From assembly GCA_027366635.1 (NCBI GenBank), contig DAHXNE010000005.1, positions 1 through 64,000 on the forward strand: a stretch of DNA of 64,000 nucleotides, in the 5' to 3' direction. Below are positions 9,561 through 20,353 of this stretch, piece by piece. The number at the start of each line of letters is the position of its first letter. Within the stretch, counting starts at the first letter, position 1. Under the pieces are notes generated by a model. That model ran no database searches, was not told the origin of the DNA, and was given only the letters and a program-made list of their open reading frames with translations. Origin of the DNA: Gammaproteobacteria bacterium. Its GTDB lineage: Bacteria; Pseudomonadota; Gammaproteobacteria; Steroidobacterales; Steroidobacteraceae. The position numbers and the translations under genes were made by a program.

Positions 9561-10397
9561 ATGCCACAGAATCGGCCCACACACTCATTCTCGTTCCGTT
9601 CCCTGGCTCTGCTGCCCGTCAGGATCGCATTCAGCGTGTATGCGGCGCTGGTCTTCCTAATCTTCGGCTTCACCGCGTTGCTGGCCACGCTGGCGCTGCC
9701 GGCACTGACGCGCCGGCGAGCGACCACGCGCCACCTTGCCCGAGCGCTCCTCGCCTGCACCGGCATGCCCGTGGCGGTGCGCGGCCTGCAACGCCTACCG
9801 AGCGGACAGTGTGTGATCGTGGCCAATCACGCCAGTTACCTCGACGGTCCGGTGTTTACCGCTGTCCTGCCAGCCCGCTTCGCGTTCGTCATCAAGCGCG
9901 AGATGGCCAGTGTGCCCCTGGCCGGGATGTTCCTGCGCCGCATCGGCGCGCACTTCGTGGAACGCTCTGACCGCCGGCGCGGGGCCGTGGACGCCTTGCG
10001 CGTGCTGCGTAGCGCAACCCAGGGTCATTCCCTGATGTTTTTTCCGGAAGGTACATTCAGCCCGAGCCCCGGATTGCTGCGCTTCCACAGCGGCGCGTTC
10101 ACCACCGCCGTGCGGGCCGGCTGCCCGGTGGTTCCAGCCGTGGTGCGCGGCACCCGTATCGCGCTTTCGCCGCGGGGCGAGCTGCCTCGTCCGGCCCGGA
10201 TAGAGGTCGAGATCCTCGAGCCCATCCAGCCGCCGCCGCCGGGCGCGCGCGCCGCGGCACTGCTGCGCGATCAGGCCCGCGCGGTGATTCTGGCCTCGCT
10301 CGGAGAGCCGGATCTGGGCGCGCCGGACCCACCCTCACATGTTGCGCCGGTAACGCCCACCGACCTCGTACAGAGCATGGGTGATCTGTCCGAGTGA
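9561..10397 (+). CDS. plsC: 1-acyl-sn-glycerol-3-phosphate acyltransferase
   Basis: A 278-residue membrane-associated acyltransferase that turns lysophosphatidate into phosphatidate for phospholipid synthesis. A hydrophobic N-terminal segment (about 20-50) anchors it. The catalytic HX4D motif is NHASYLD with His90 and Asp95, and the glycerol-phosphate site is FFPEGTFS. The proline- and alanine-rich tail after about residue 245 is poorly conserved. The last 63 bases overlap the 3' end of icmF on the other strand, so the two genes converge with overlapping coding regions. Confidence 0.87.
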   Translation: MPQNRPTHSFSFRSLALLPVRIAFSVYAALVFLIFGFTALLATLALPALTRRRATTRHLARALLACTGMPVAVRGLQRLPSGQCVIVANHASYLDGPVFTAVLPARFAFVIKREMASVPLAGMFLRRIGAHFVERSDRRRGAVDALRVLRSATQGHSLMFFPEGTFSPSPGLLRFHSGAFTTAVRAGCPVVPAVVRGTRIALSPRGELPRPARIEVEILEPIQPPPPGARAAALLRDQARAVILASLGEPDLGAPDPPSHVAPVTPTDLVQSMGDLSE

Positions 10398-13300
10398 GCA
10401 GCTCTTGACAGTCTCCATCAACTCGGCAAAGACATTGCCGTCCGTGGCAGCAACCTGCTTCAAGCGGGCCAACGCCGCCGGCGCGCGCGGCGCGTTGCGC
10501 GCCTGAAAGGCGCGCAACGCCGCCACCTGTGCCTGCTTTTCCTCCTCGCTCGAGCGGGTCAGCGCGGCGTGGGCATGCGCAGCCTCGGCGTCGGACTGCG
10601 ACAAGAAGGTGTTTACCCCGACGATCGGCAGGCTCCCGTCGTGCTTGCGGGTCTCGTAATAGAGTGACTCGTCCTGAATCTTGCCGCGCTGGTACATCGT
10701 CTCCATCGCCCCGAGCACCCCGCCGCGCTCGGTCAACGCGTCGAATTCCCGATACACGGCTGCTTCGACCAAGTCCGTGAGGTACTCGATGGCGAACGAG
10801 CCCTGCCAGGGATTCTGAATCTTGTTCAGGCCGAGCTCGCGGTTGATCACCAGCTGAATAGCCACCGCCCGCCGCACACTCTCCTCGGTCGGCGTGGTCA
10901 GCGCCTCATCGTAGGCGTTGGTGTGCAGGCTGTTGCAATTGTCGAACAGCGCGTACAGCGCCTGCAGCGTGGTCCGGATGTCGTTGAACGCGATCTCGCG
11001 CGCGTGCAGGCTTCGCCCCGAGGTCTGCACGTGATACTTCAGCATCTGACTGCGCGGACCGCCGTCATAAAGATCGCGCAGGGCGCGCGCCCAGATGCGC
11101 CGCGCCACCCGACCGATCACCGCGTACTCGGGATCCATGCCGTTGGAAAAGAAGAACGACAGATTGGGCGCGAAGTCATCGATTTTCATGCCGCGCGCCA
11201 GATAATACTCGACGATGGTGAAACCGTTGGCGAGCGTGAAGGCGAGCTGCGTGATCGGATTGGCGCCGGCTTCCGCAATGTGATAGCCGGAGATCGAGAC
11301 GGAGTAGAAATTGCGCACCTGGCGCTCGATGAAATACTCCTGCACGTCGCCCATCATCCTGAGCGCGAATTCCGTGGAAAAGATACAGGTATTCTGGGCC
11401 TGATCCTCCTTCAAGATGTCCGCCTGGACCGTACCGCGCACGGCACGCAGCGTCTCGGCCTTGATGCGCTCGTAGGTCTGCGGCTCCAGCAGTTGATCGC
11501 CCGTCACGCCGAGCAACGCCAGGCCCGAACCATCGTGCCCCTCCGGAGGCTCGCCGTGATACGCCGGCGGCTCGCTCACGCGCTCGGCGGCCTCGCGCCG
11601 CAGCGCCTCGATACGCTGCGCGGCGTCGCTCCAGAGTCCCTCGGCGCGCAGATACCGCTCGACGCGCTGGTCGACCGCGGTGTTGAGATACATCGCCAGA
11701 ATCATCGGCGCCGGACCGTTGATGGTCATGGACACCGAAGTGGACGGCTGGGCAAGATCGAAGCCCGAGTAGAGCTTCTTCATGTCATCGAGAGTCGCGA
11801 CCGATACCCCGGAGTTGCCCGTGCGGCCGTAGATGTCCGGGCGCGTATCCGGATCCTCGCCGTAGAGCGTCGTCGAATCGAACGCCGTCGAGAGGCGCAC
11901 CGCCCCGTGGCCACGGGCCAGATAATGGAACCGGCGGTTGGTGCGCTCCGGAGCGCCCTCGCCGGCGAACATCCGGGTCGGATCCTCCTCCTCGCGCCGG
12001 TACGGGTAGACGCCGCCGGTATAGGGAAAGGCTCCGGGCAAATTCTCGCTGCGGATGAAGCGTAACAGCTCACCCCAATCGCGCAGCTTCGGCACCGCGA
12101 GCTTCGGCACCCGCTCATGCGCGAGCGTCTCGCTGTAGTTCTCCCCGCTCACTTCGTGGCCACGCACGGTGTAGGAAAAGGTCGCGGCACTCGCCGCCCG
12201 TGCCCGCTCCGGCCACGCCATGAGCTCGGCAACACCCTCGGCGCCGATCTGATCCAGCGCCGCGTTGTAGGCGGCCCGCAGCGCCTGGCGCGTGGCGTCG
12301 TCGTCCGGGCGCGCCGCCATCGCACACCGCTCCAATGGTGCCGGCACCGCGTCCGCGTCGATGACCTGCAGCGCCTGATGCAGACCCTGGGCACGACTCG
12401 CGGCCTGGGCCTGGCGCTCGATCTGTTCGCGCACGGCGCGGCCGTGGCGCGCGATCTCGGCCAGGTAGCGCACCCTCGCGCCGGGAATGAGCGGCTCACG
12501 TGCCTGCGGCTCGAGCCGCGCCGAGTCGGTTGTCTCCCAAGCGGTCGAGCCGAGACGCTGCGCGCCGATCAAACCGCACAGCGCTGCAAACAGCCGATTC
12601 ACGCCCGGGTCGTTGAAGCGGCTGGCGACCGTGGCGAACACCGGCACTTCGGCGTCGGCAAGGTATTTGGCCTCGGGGCGATTGCGGCGCCATTGCTTGC
12701 GCACGTCACGCAGACTGTCGTTCGCGCCGCGCTTGTCGCTCTTGTTCAGCACGATCAAATCGGCGTAATCGAGCATCTCGATCTTCTCGAGCTGGCTGGC
12801 GGCGCCGTATTCACTGGTCATGACGTACACGGACCGGTCGACCAGATCGACGATCTCGCTGTCGGCCTGGCCTGTGCCGGCGGTCTCGACGACGATCAGA
12901 TCAAACCCGGCGGCGCGGTAAAGCTGGATCACGTCCTTCAGCACCACGGCGGTCGCCATGTGCCGCCGCCGTGTGGCGAGCGAGCGCATGAACACCGCCT
13001 CCGTATCGATGCTGTTCATGCGTATGCGGTCCCCGAGCAGCGCGCCGCCGCTGCGCCCGCGGGTGGGATCCATCGCCGCCACGGCGATCTGGCGATCTGG
13101 AAATTGCCGCAGCAGCCGGGTCAGCAACTCGTCGGTAAGGCTCGATTTGCCCGCCCCGCCGCTGCCGGTGATGCCGATGACCGGCACCCGGTTCGGCGAA
13201 CGCTGCGTCGTGCGACGGATCTGCTCGGCCTGCGCATCGGCGGGTTCAGCGTTTTCCAATACCGAGATGGCGCGCGCGATCTGGACCGGATCGCCGGTGG

Positions 13301-13808
13301 TGAGCGGCCGCGCCTCCAATGGCGGCTTGCGCGCGGCACGCACCCGGGCGAACACGTCGTCGATCATGCCCTCCAGACCCATCCTGCGACCGTCCTCGGG
13401 CGTATAAATGCGCTCGACGCCGTAGCGTTGCAGCGCATCGATCTCCTGCGGGGCGATCGTTCCGCCGCCGCCGACGACCACCCGGATGTGCGGACAGCCG
13501 CGCTCGCGCAGCATGTCCACCATGTAGGCGAAATATTCGTTGTGCCCCCCCTGGTAGGAGGTTGCGGCGATGGCGTCGGCGTCTTCCTGGATTGCCGCAC
13601 GCACGATCTCGGCAACGCTGCGGTTGTGTCCGAGGTGGACCACCTCGGCACCATGGGCCTGCAGCAGGCGCCGGATCATGTTGATCGCCGCGTCGTGCCC
13701 ATCGAACAGCGAAGCGGCCGACACGAATCTCAGGGGCGGGTTGAGCCGGGCGGACCCGGGGTCCTCGGCATGGGCGGACTGCACGGCACTCGAGTGCTTC
13801 GGAGGCAT
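10335..13808 (-). CDS. icmF: Fused isobutyryl-CoA mutase IcmF (B12-dependent)
   Basis: An 1157-residue fusion of three parts: B12-binding domain with the base-off His motif DGHDAA near 36-41, a MeaB/MeaI-type G-protein chaperone (P-loop GSGGAGKSS near 214, NKSD), and the acyl-CoA mutase barrel. The residues that separate isobutyryl- from methylmalonyl-CoA mutases are the isobutyryl type: Phe614 in DPTRMFAGEG, where methylmalonyl-CoA mutase has Tyr, and Gln805 in AQNTCIF, where it has Arg. It interconverts isobutyryl-CoA and n-butyryl-CoA; family members also isomerise isovaleryl- and pivalyl-CoA. It is divergent from a TetR-led acyl-CoA operon, which suggests co-regulation. Confidence 0.95.
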   Translation of the reverse strand: MPPKHSSAVQSAHAEDPGSARLNPPLRFVSAASLFDGHDAAINMIRRLLQAHGAEVVHLGHNRSVAEIVRAAIQEDADAIAATSYQGGHNEYFAYMVDMLRERGCPHIRVVVGGGGTIAPQEIDALQRYGVERIYTPEDGRRMGLEGMIDDVFARVRAARKPPLEARPLTTGDPVQIARAISVLENAEPADAQAEQIRRTTQRSPNRVPVIGITGSGGAGKSSLTDELLTRLLRQFPDRQIAVAAMDPTRGRSGGALLGDRIRMNSIDTEAVFMRSLATRRRHMATAVVLKDVIQLYRAAGFDLIVVETAGTGQADSEIVDLVDRSVYVMTSEYGAASQLEKIEMLDYADLIVLNKSDKRGANDSLRDVRKQWRRNRPEAKYLADAEVPVFATVASRFNDPGVNRLFAALCGLIGAQRLGSTAWETTDSARLEPQAREPLIPGARVRYLAEIARHGRAVREQIERQAQAASRAQGLHQALQVIDADAVPAPLERCAMAARPDDDATRQALRAAYNAALDQIGAEGVAELMAWPERARAASAATFSYTVRGHEVSGENYSETLAHERVPKLAVPKLRDWGELLRFIRSENLPGAFPYTGGVYPYRREEEDPTRMFAGEGAPERTNRRFHYLARGHGAVRLSTAFDSTTLYGEDPDTRPDIYGRTGNSGVSVATLDDMKKLYSGFDLAQPSTSVSMTINGPAPMILAMYLNTAVDQRVERYLRAEGLWSDAAQRIEALRREAAERVSEPPAYHGEPPEGHDGSGLALLGVTGDQLLEPQTYERIKAETLRAVRGTVQADILKEDQAQNTCIFSTEFALRMMGDVQEYFIERQVRNFYSVSISGYHIAEAGANPITQLAFTLANGFTIVEYYLARGMKIDDFAPNLSFFFSNGMDPEYAVIGRVARRIWARALRDLYDGGPRSQMLKYHVQTSGRSLHAREIAFNDIRTTLQALYALFDNCNSLHTNAYDEALTTPTEESVRRAVAIQLVINRELGLNKIQNPWQGSFAIEYLTDLVEAAVYREFDALTERGGVLGAMETMYQRGKIQDESLYYETRKHDGSLPIVGVNTFLSQSDAEAAHAHAALTRSSEEEKQAQVAALRAFQARNAPRAPAALARLKQVAATDGNVFAELMETVKSCSLGQITHALYEVGGRYRRNM

Positions 13809-13853
13809 GGCTCGCTCACTGGGCGCTGGGCGGAAAGAAAGTCTTTACGCGCC

Positions 13854-13868
13854 GGTAGGATAGCTACC
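13854..13868. promoter_or_regulatory. Inverted repeat in the icmF/tetR intergenic region
   Basis: GGTAG-GATAG-CTACC forms a 5-5-5 inverted repeat in the 197-base gap between icmF and the divergent TetR gene. On the minus strand it sits just at TTGGTA (13870-13865), which could be an icmF -35 element with TAAAGA 17 bases on. A TetR-family operator here would be sensible, but the arms are short. Confidence 0.35.
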
Positions 13869-14005
13869 AACGAGTATGATCCATGCGGGCCTGGACGGTC
13901 AACGCGTCGGCCGGCAACGACCGCACCGCACGCGCACACCGGTCGGCGTGCGGCTATACTGCTCGACAGCGGGTCCCGTACTGCATGGACCCTTCCTGAA
14001 CCGGC

Positions 14006-14755
14006 ATGCCGACCAGTCGACGCAAAACGGCGCCCGGGCGAGCCCACCTCGCTGCGAGCGCCGCCGCCACCACGCCTACCGCCACGGTTCGCGGCTCGCC
14101 TTGGCGCGCCAGCCGCGAGCGGGTGCGTGACCGGCAGATCAAGCGCGAGGCCGTGATCCGCGCCGCGGCGCATGCCTTCAACCGCAAGGGATACCACAAC
14201 ACCTCGCTCGATGACATCGCCGCGGCGCTCGAGGTAAGCAAGCCGACCGTGTATTACTACGTGTCGAACAAGGAGCAACTCCTGTTCGAGTGCTTTGTCG
14301 CCGGCATCGAGCCGATCCGCACGGCGTTTCGCAACGCGCGCGCGCTGAAGACCCCGGCGCGCGAGCGGCTGAAGACGGTGCTCGGCCATTACGGCCAGGC
14401 GGTCACCTCGGAGTTCGGCTGGTGCATGGTGCGCGCCGAGGACCAGGATCTGCCTGCGGCGATGAGCGCGCACATCAAGTCGCTGAAATCCGAGATCGAT
14501 CAGGGCATTCGCCGCCTGTTGCGCGAGGGGGCTCAAGACGGATCGATCCACCCGTGCGATCCGAAGATGACCGCCTTCGCGCTCGCCGGCGCGCTCAACT
14601 GGATCGCGCATTGGTATCGCGAGAATCAATCCATGACCGGCGCCGAGATCGCCGCCGCCTTCATCGCCGTTTTCGAGAACGGGCTCAATCCGCGCCCGGG
14701 GGCCACCGCCGACCGCGGCGCGTCGCGCCGGACGACCAACGGGCCGGATCGCTGA
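14006..14755 (+). CDS. TetR family transcriptional regulator of acyl-CoA catabolism
   Basis: A 249-residue TetR repressor. After a basic, disordered 40-residue leader, the helix-turn-helix domain covers about 45-90 (REAVIRAAAHAFNRKGYHNT, then DDIAAALEVSKPTVYYYVSNKEQLL). The C-terminal half (about 100-215) should form the ligand pocket. It is divergent from icmF and 28 bases ahead of the thiolase gene, so it most likely controls both directions, probably in response to an acyl-CoA. FadR- and PsrA-like TetR proteins of fatty-acid catabolism have this layout. The ligand is inference. Confidence 0.88.
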   Translation: MPTSRRKTAPGRAHLAASAAATTPTATVRGSPWRASRERVRDRQIKREAVIRAAAHAFNRKGYHNTSLDDIAAALEVSKPTVYYYVSNKEQLLFECFVAGIEPIRTAFRNARALKTPARERLKTVLGHYGQAVTSEFGWCMVRAEDQDLPAAMSAHIKSLKSEIDQGIRRLLREGAQDGSIHPCDPKMTAFALAGALNWIAHWYRENQSMTGAEIAAAFIAVFENGLNPRPGATADRGASRRTTNGPDR

Positions 14756-14783
14756 GCGCCCATTCCCGTACGGAGCACCTGCC

Positions 14784-15965
14784 ATGCCCTCGACCGAAAT
14801 CGTGATCGCCTCGGCCCAACGTACCCCGCTCGGCGCGTTCCAGGGCGCGCTGTCGGCACTGAGCGCCCCGCAGTTGGGTGCCGCTGCGCTCAAAGGCGCC
14901 CTGGAGGCCGCTGGCATTGAGCCCGCCGCGATCAACGAGGTCATTCTGGGCTGCGTACTCGCCGCGGGACTGGGCCAGGCGCCGGCCCGCCAGGCCGCCA
15001 TTGCCGCCGGCATCCCGTTCGCCACGCCGGCGACGACTATCAACAAGATGTGCGGCTCGGGCTTGAAGGCGGTCATGATGGCCGCGGATCAAATCCGGGC
15101 CGGCGGCGCCCAGATCGTGCTCGCCGGGGGATTCGAATCCATGTCTCGGGCGCCGTATCTGCTGCCCAAGGCGCGCACCGGCTACCGTATGGGCCACGGC
15201 GAGATCATCGATCACATGTTCTTCGACGGCCTGCAAAGCCCGTTCGACAGCAAGCTCATGGGCTGCTTCGCCGACGCCACGGCCGCGCGCTACGGCTTCA
15301 CGCGCGAACAACAGGATGCGTTCGCCGCCGAATCGGTCCGCCGCGCCGGGCGCGCCCAAGCCGAGGCATTCGAGGCCGAGATCGTCCCCGTGACCGTCAA
15401 GGACCGCAAGACCGAGCGGCTCGTGGCGCGCGACGAGACGCCCGAGACCTGCGATCTGAGCAAGATCCCGACACTTCGGCCGGCATTCACCAAGGACGGC
15501 ACGGTGACCGCAGCCAGCGCCTCCTCGATTGCCGATGGCGCGGCGGCGGTAGTGGTCATGGACGCCCGATCGGCTCATGCTCGCGGCATCATGCCCCTCG
15601 CGCGCATCGTCGCGTACGCAAGCCACGCGCAGGAGCCCGAATGGTTCACGACCGCGCCGGTCGGCGCCGTGCGCAAGGTCCTCAGCGCGCTCGGCTGGCA
15701 GCCTGATGATGTCGATCTGTACGAGATCAACGAAGCATTCGCGGCCGTCACCATGGTGGCAATGCGTGATCTCGGTCTTGATCACGCCCGCGTCAACGTC
15801 AACGGCGGCGCTTGCGCGCTCGGTCATCCGCTGGGAGCCACCGGCGCACGCATACTGACGACGCTGCTGCACGCATTGCGCGCCCGGAACGGCCGGCGGG
15901 GCATCGGCGCACTGTGCATCGGCGGCGGCGAAGCTGTAGCGGTAGCCGTGGAAATGATCCGCTAA
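14784..15965 (+). CDS. Acetyl-CoA C-acetyltransferase (thiolase)
   Basis: A 393-residue biosynthetic/degradative thiolase joining or splitting acetoacetyl-CoA. Catalytic residues are at the classical positions: Cys90 (NKMCGSG), His348 (ALGHPLGATGA) and Cys378 (ALCIGGGEAVA). The last motif usually reads CxGGGMG; here the Met-Gly is Glu-Ala, a small departure near the active site. It is the first enzyme gene of the TetR-led operon, 27 bases before the SDR gene. With the acetoacetyl-CoA synthetase downstream it links acetoacetate to acetyl-CoA. Confidence 0.93.
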   Translation: MPSTEIVIASAQRTPLGAFQGALSALSAPQLGAAALKGALEAAGIEPAAINEVILGCVLAAGLGQAPARQAAIAAGIPFATPATTINKMCGSGLKAVMMAADQIRAGGAQIVLAGGFESMSRAPYLLPKARTGYRMGHGEIIDHMFFDGLQSPFDSKLMGCFADATAARYGFTREQQDAFAAESVRRAGRAQAEAFEAEIVPVTVKDRKTERLVARDETPETCDLSKIPTLRPAFTKDGTVTAASASSIADGAAAVVVMDARSAHARGIMPLARIVAYASHAQEPEWFTTAPVGAVRKVLSALGWQPDDVDLYEINEAFAAVTMVAMRDLGLDHARVNVNGGACALGHPLGATGARILTTLLHALRARNGRRGIGALCIGGGEAVAVAVEMIR

Positions 15966-15992
15966 ACTGTCGGCCGATCTGCAGGGGGACGC

Positions 15993-16760
15993 ATGAAGAT
16001 CCAGAACGTCCGGGCCGTCATCACCGGCGGCGCTTCGGGACTCGGTCACGCCACCGCCCGTCATCTCATTGCGCAGGGCGCGCGCGTGGCATTGTTGGAT
16101 GTGCAGCAAGAGCAGGGCCGCGCGGCGGCCGAGGCACTGGGCGGCAACGCACATTTCTTGCGCTGCGACGTCGCGTCAGAGAGTGACGTCGATGCGGCGA
16201 TGGCGGTCGCCGCGCAGCGCCTGGACGGCCTGAATCTGCTGGTCAACTGCGCGGGAGTCATCGGCGCGGGCCGCGTGCTCGGCAAACAGGGTCCCATGAG
16301 CGGCGAGTTCTTCACGCGGGTCGTGCACATCAATCTCATCGGCAGTTTCCTGTGCGACAAAGCCGCAGCCAGCCTGATGCAACACAATGTCCCCACCGAA
16401 GACGGCGAACGCGGTCTGCTGGTGCATACCTCGTCAATCGCGGCGTTCGAAGGACAAATCGGCCAAGCCGCCTACTCTGCCACCAAAGCGGCGCTCGCTG
16501 GCATGACCCTGCCGATGGCCCGCGAGTTCGCCCGCTTCGGCATTCGCTGCATCGCCATCGCTCCCGGCATCTTCCACACGCCCATGATCGACACTCTGAG
16601 CGCGCAGGCGCAAGCCTCGCTCGCGGCTCAAATCCCCTTCCCGCATCGGCTCGGCAAGCCTGCGGAATTCGCGCAACTGGTCGCGGCGGCCGTCGAGATC
16701 CCCATGCTCAACGGGGAGACGATTCGGCTCGACGGAGCCGTGAGGATGCAACCGCAGTGA
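15993..16760 (+). CDS. Short-chain dehydrogenase, 3-hydroxyacyl-CoA dehydrogenase type 2-like
   Basis: A 255-residue SDR close in layout to HSD17B10, the 3-hydroxy-2-methylbutyryl-CoA/3-hydroxyacyl-CoA dehydrogenase. Visible are the cofactor loop TGGASGLG near the N-terminus, Asp in LLDVQ typical of NAD preference, NCAG, the catalytic Ser in HTSSIAAFEGQ, YSATK, and the APGIFHTPM loop found in HSD10-type enzymes. It would oxidise a 3-hydroxyacyl-CoA, giving the 3-ketoacyl-CoA that the thiolase upstream cleaves. AGGGGGA at 15981-15987 is a strong ribosome site. Its stop overlaps the next start as GTGA. Confidence 0.9.
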   Translation: MKIQNVRAVITGGASGLGHATARHLIAQGARVALLDVQQEQGRAAAEALGGNAHFLRCDVASESDVDAAMAVAAQRLDGLNLLVNCAGVIGAGRVLGKQGPMSGEFFTRVVHINLIGSFLCDKAAASLMQHNVPTEDGERGLLVHTSSIAAFEGQIGQAAYSATKAALAGMTLPMAREFARFGIRCIAIAPGIFHTPMIDTLSAQAQASLAAQIPFPHRLGKPAEFAQLVAAAVEIPMLNGETIRLDGAVRMQPQ

Positions 16761-18379
16761 GCACGACAGCAAACCGCGCCATCGAGCGCGACGTCATGGA
16801 GTACGACATCGCGATCATCGGCGGCGGTCCCGCGGGACTCGCCTGTGCGATCCGGTTGAAGCAGTTGAAACCCGACCTCACCGTGTGCCTGCTCGAGAAG
16901 GCCGCCGCGGTAGGGGCGCACGCGCTCTCGGGCGCGGTGATCGAGCCCGGGCCGCTCGATGCGCTGGTGCCGCAGTGGCGGCAATCCCCGCCGTCGATCT
17001 GCGTGCCCGCGACGCACGACGAGATGCATCTTCTGACGCGCACCGGCAAGTTCCGTCTGCCGCTGCCGCCGCAACTGCACAATCGCGGCAACTTCATCGT
17101 CTCCCTCGGGCTGCTGGCCGCGTGGCTCGCGCAGCAGGCCGAAGCCCTCGGCGTGGACATCTTCCCGGGCTTCGCGGCAGCCGAGCCGGTATTGGGTGCA
17201 GACGGCGCGGTGCGCGGCGTTCGACTGGGCGACTCCGGTCTCGATAAAGCCGGCCAGCCCGGCCCGAACTTCACTCCCGGCGCGGAGATTCACGCCGGCA
17301 CGACCATCGTAGCCGAAGGTGCCCGCGGGAGCCTGGCCAAGCAGCTGATTCGTCGCTTCGATCTGGCCGCAGGCCGCGACCCGCAAACCTACGGACTCGG
17401 ACTGAAGGAGTTGTGGCAGCTTCCCGAGGGCCGCGTGCAGCCGGGCCTGATCCAGCACACGCTGGGCTGGCCACTCGATTCGAGCACCTACGGCGGCAGC
17501 TTCATCTATCACCTCGATCACGGCCGGGTGTATGTCGGGTTCGTGGTCGGGCTCGATTACCGGGATCCGCGCTTCTCGCCGTTCGAGGCGTTCCAGCAGT
17601 TCAAGCATCACCCGGCGGTCAGGCCCTTGCTCGAGGGCGGCGAGATCCTCGCGGCGGGCGCGCGCACGATCGCCGCCGGCGGGTGGCAGTGTCTGCCCCG
17701 CCTGGAGATGCCCGGGGCCCTCCTGATCGGCGATGCGGCCGGCGGAGTGAACGTGCCGAAGATCAAGGGCGTCCATCAGGCGATCCGCTCCGGCATGCTG
17801 GCCGCGGAGCATCTTGCCGAGACCGGCTCGCCGGCAGGCTTCGATGCGCGCTGGCGAACCTCCGCCGGCGGGCGCGAACTGCGCGCGGTGCGCAACTTCA
17901 AGCCCGGGTTCAAGCACGGCTTGTGGTTCGGCATGGCCAACGCCGCCCTCGAGGCCCTCAGCCGCGGACACACGCCGTGGACGCTGCGACACCGGGAAGC
18001 CGACCACGAGCTGTTGCGCCACGTAACCGACTATCGATCGCCCGAGCGCCACTGGGTGCAGCGCACACTGCCACCGCGCGACCGTCTCGCCGCGGTGTTC
18101 TTCGCGGCGACGAGCCACGAGGAAAGCCAGCCGGCGCATCTTAAAGTGCGCGATACCTCCATCTGCGCCGATCGCTGCGCGCGCGAATTCGACAATCCGT
18201 GCCAACGGTTCTGCCCGGCGAACGTCTACGAGATCGTCGAGGACTCGGGCCGGCGGCGGCTGCAGATCAATGCCGCCAACTGCGTGCATTGCAAGGCTTG
18301 CGACATCAAGGACCCATACGGCATCATCGATTGGACGCCGCCGGAGGGCGGCTCCGGCCCCAACTACCAGTCGCTCTAG
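16757..18379 (+). CDS. Electron transfer flavoprotein-ubiquinone oxidoreductase
   Basis: A 540-residue membrane-associated flavoprotein passing electrons from acyl-CoA dehydrogenases, via ETF, to quinone. The FAD dinucleotide motif IIGGGPAGL starts near residue 19, the family signature GDAAGGVNVPKIKG is central, and the C-terminal [4Fe-4S] domain has NCVHCKACDIKDP plus an upstream Cys. GTG 16757 overlaps the SDR stop (GTGA), supporting coupling; ATG 16796 is an alternative with a poorer ribosome site. Its presence in this operon implies that substrates are handled by an ETF-linked dehydrogenase encoded elsewhere. Confidence 0.93.
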   Translation: MSTTANRAIERDVMEYDIAIIGGGPAGLACAIRLKQLKPDLTVCLLEKAAAVGAHALSGAVIEPGPLDALVPQWRQSPPSICVPATHDEMHLLTRTGKFRLPLPPQLHNRGNFIVSLGLLAAWLAQQAEALGVDIFPGFAAAEPVLGADGAVRGVRLGDSGLDKAGQPGPNFTPGAEIHAGTTIVAEGARGSLAKQLIRRFDLAAGRDPQTYGLGLKELWQLPEGRVQPGLIQHTLGWPLDSSTYGGSFIYHLDHGRVYVGFVVGLDYRDPRFSPFEAFQQFKHHPAVRPLLEGGEILAAGARTIAAGGWQCLPRLEMPGALLIGDAAGGVNVPKIKGVHQAIRSGMLAAEHLAETGSPAGFDARWRTSAGGRELRAVRNFKPGFKHGLWFGMANAALEALSRGHTPWTLRHREADHELLRHVTDYRSPERHWVQRTLPPRDRLAAVFFAATSHEESQPAHLKVRDTSICADRCAREFDNPCQRFCPANVYEIVEDSGRRRLQINAANCVHCKACDIKDPYGIIDWTPPEGGSGPNYQSL

Positions 18380-18384
18380 CCCCT

Positions 18385-20340
<1,956 letters not shown>

Positions 20341-20353
20341 GGCGCACCGACCC

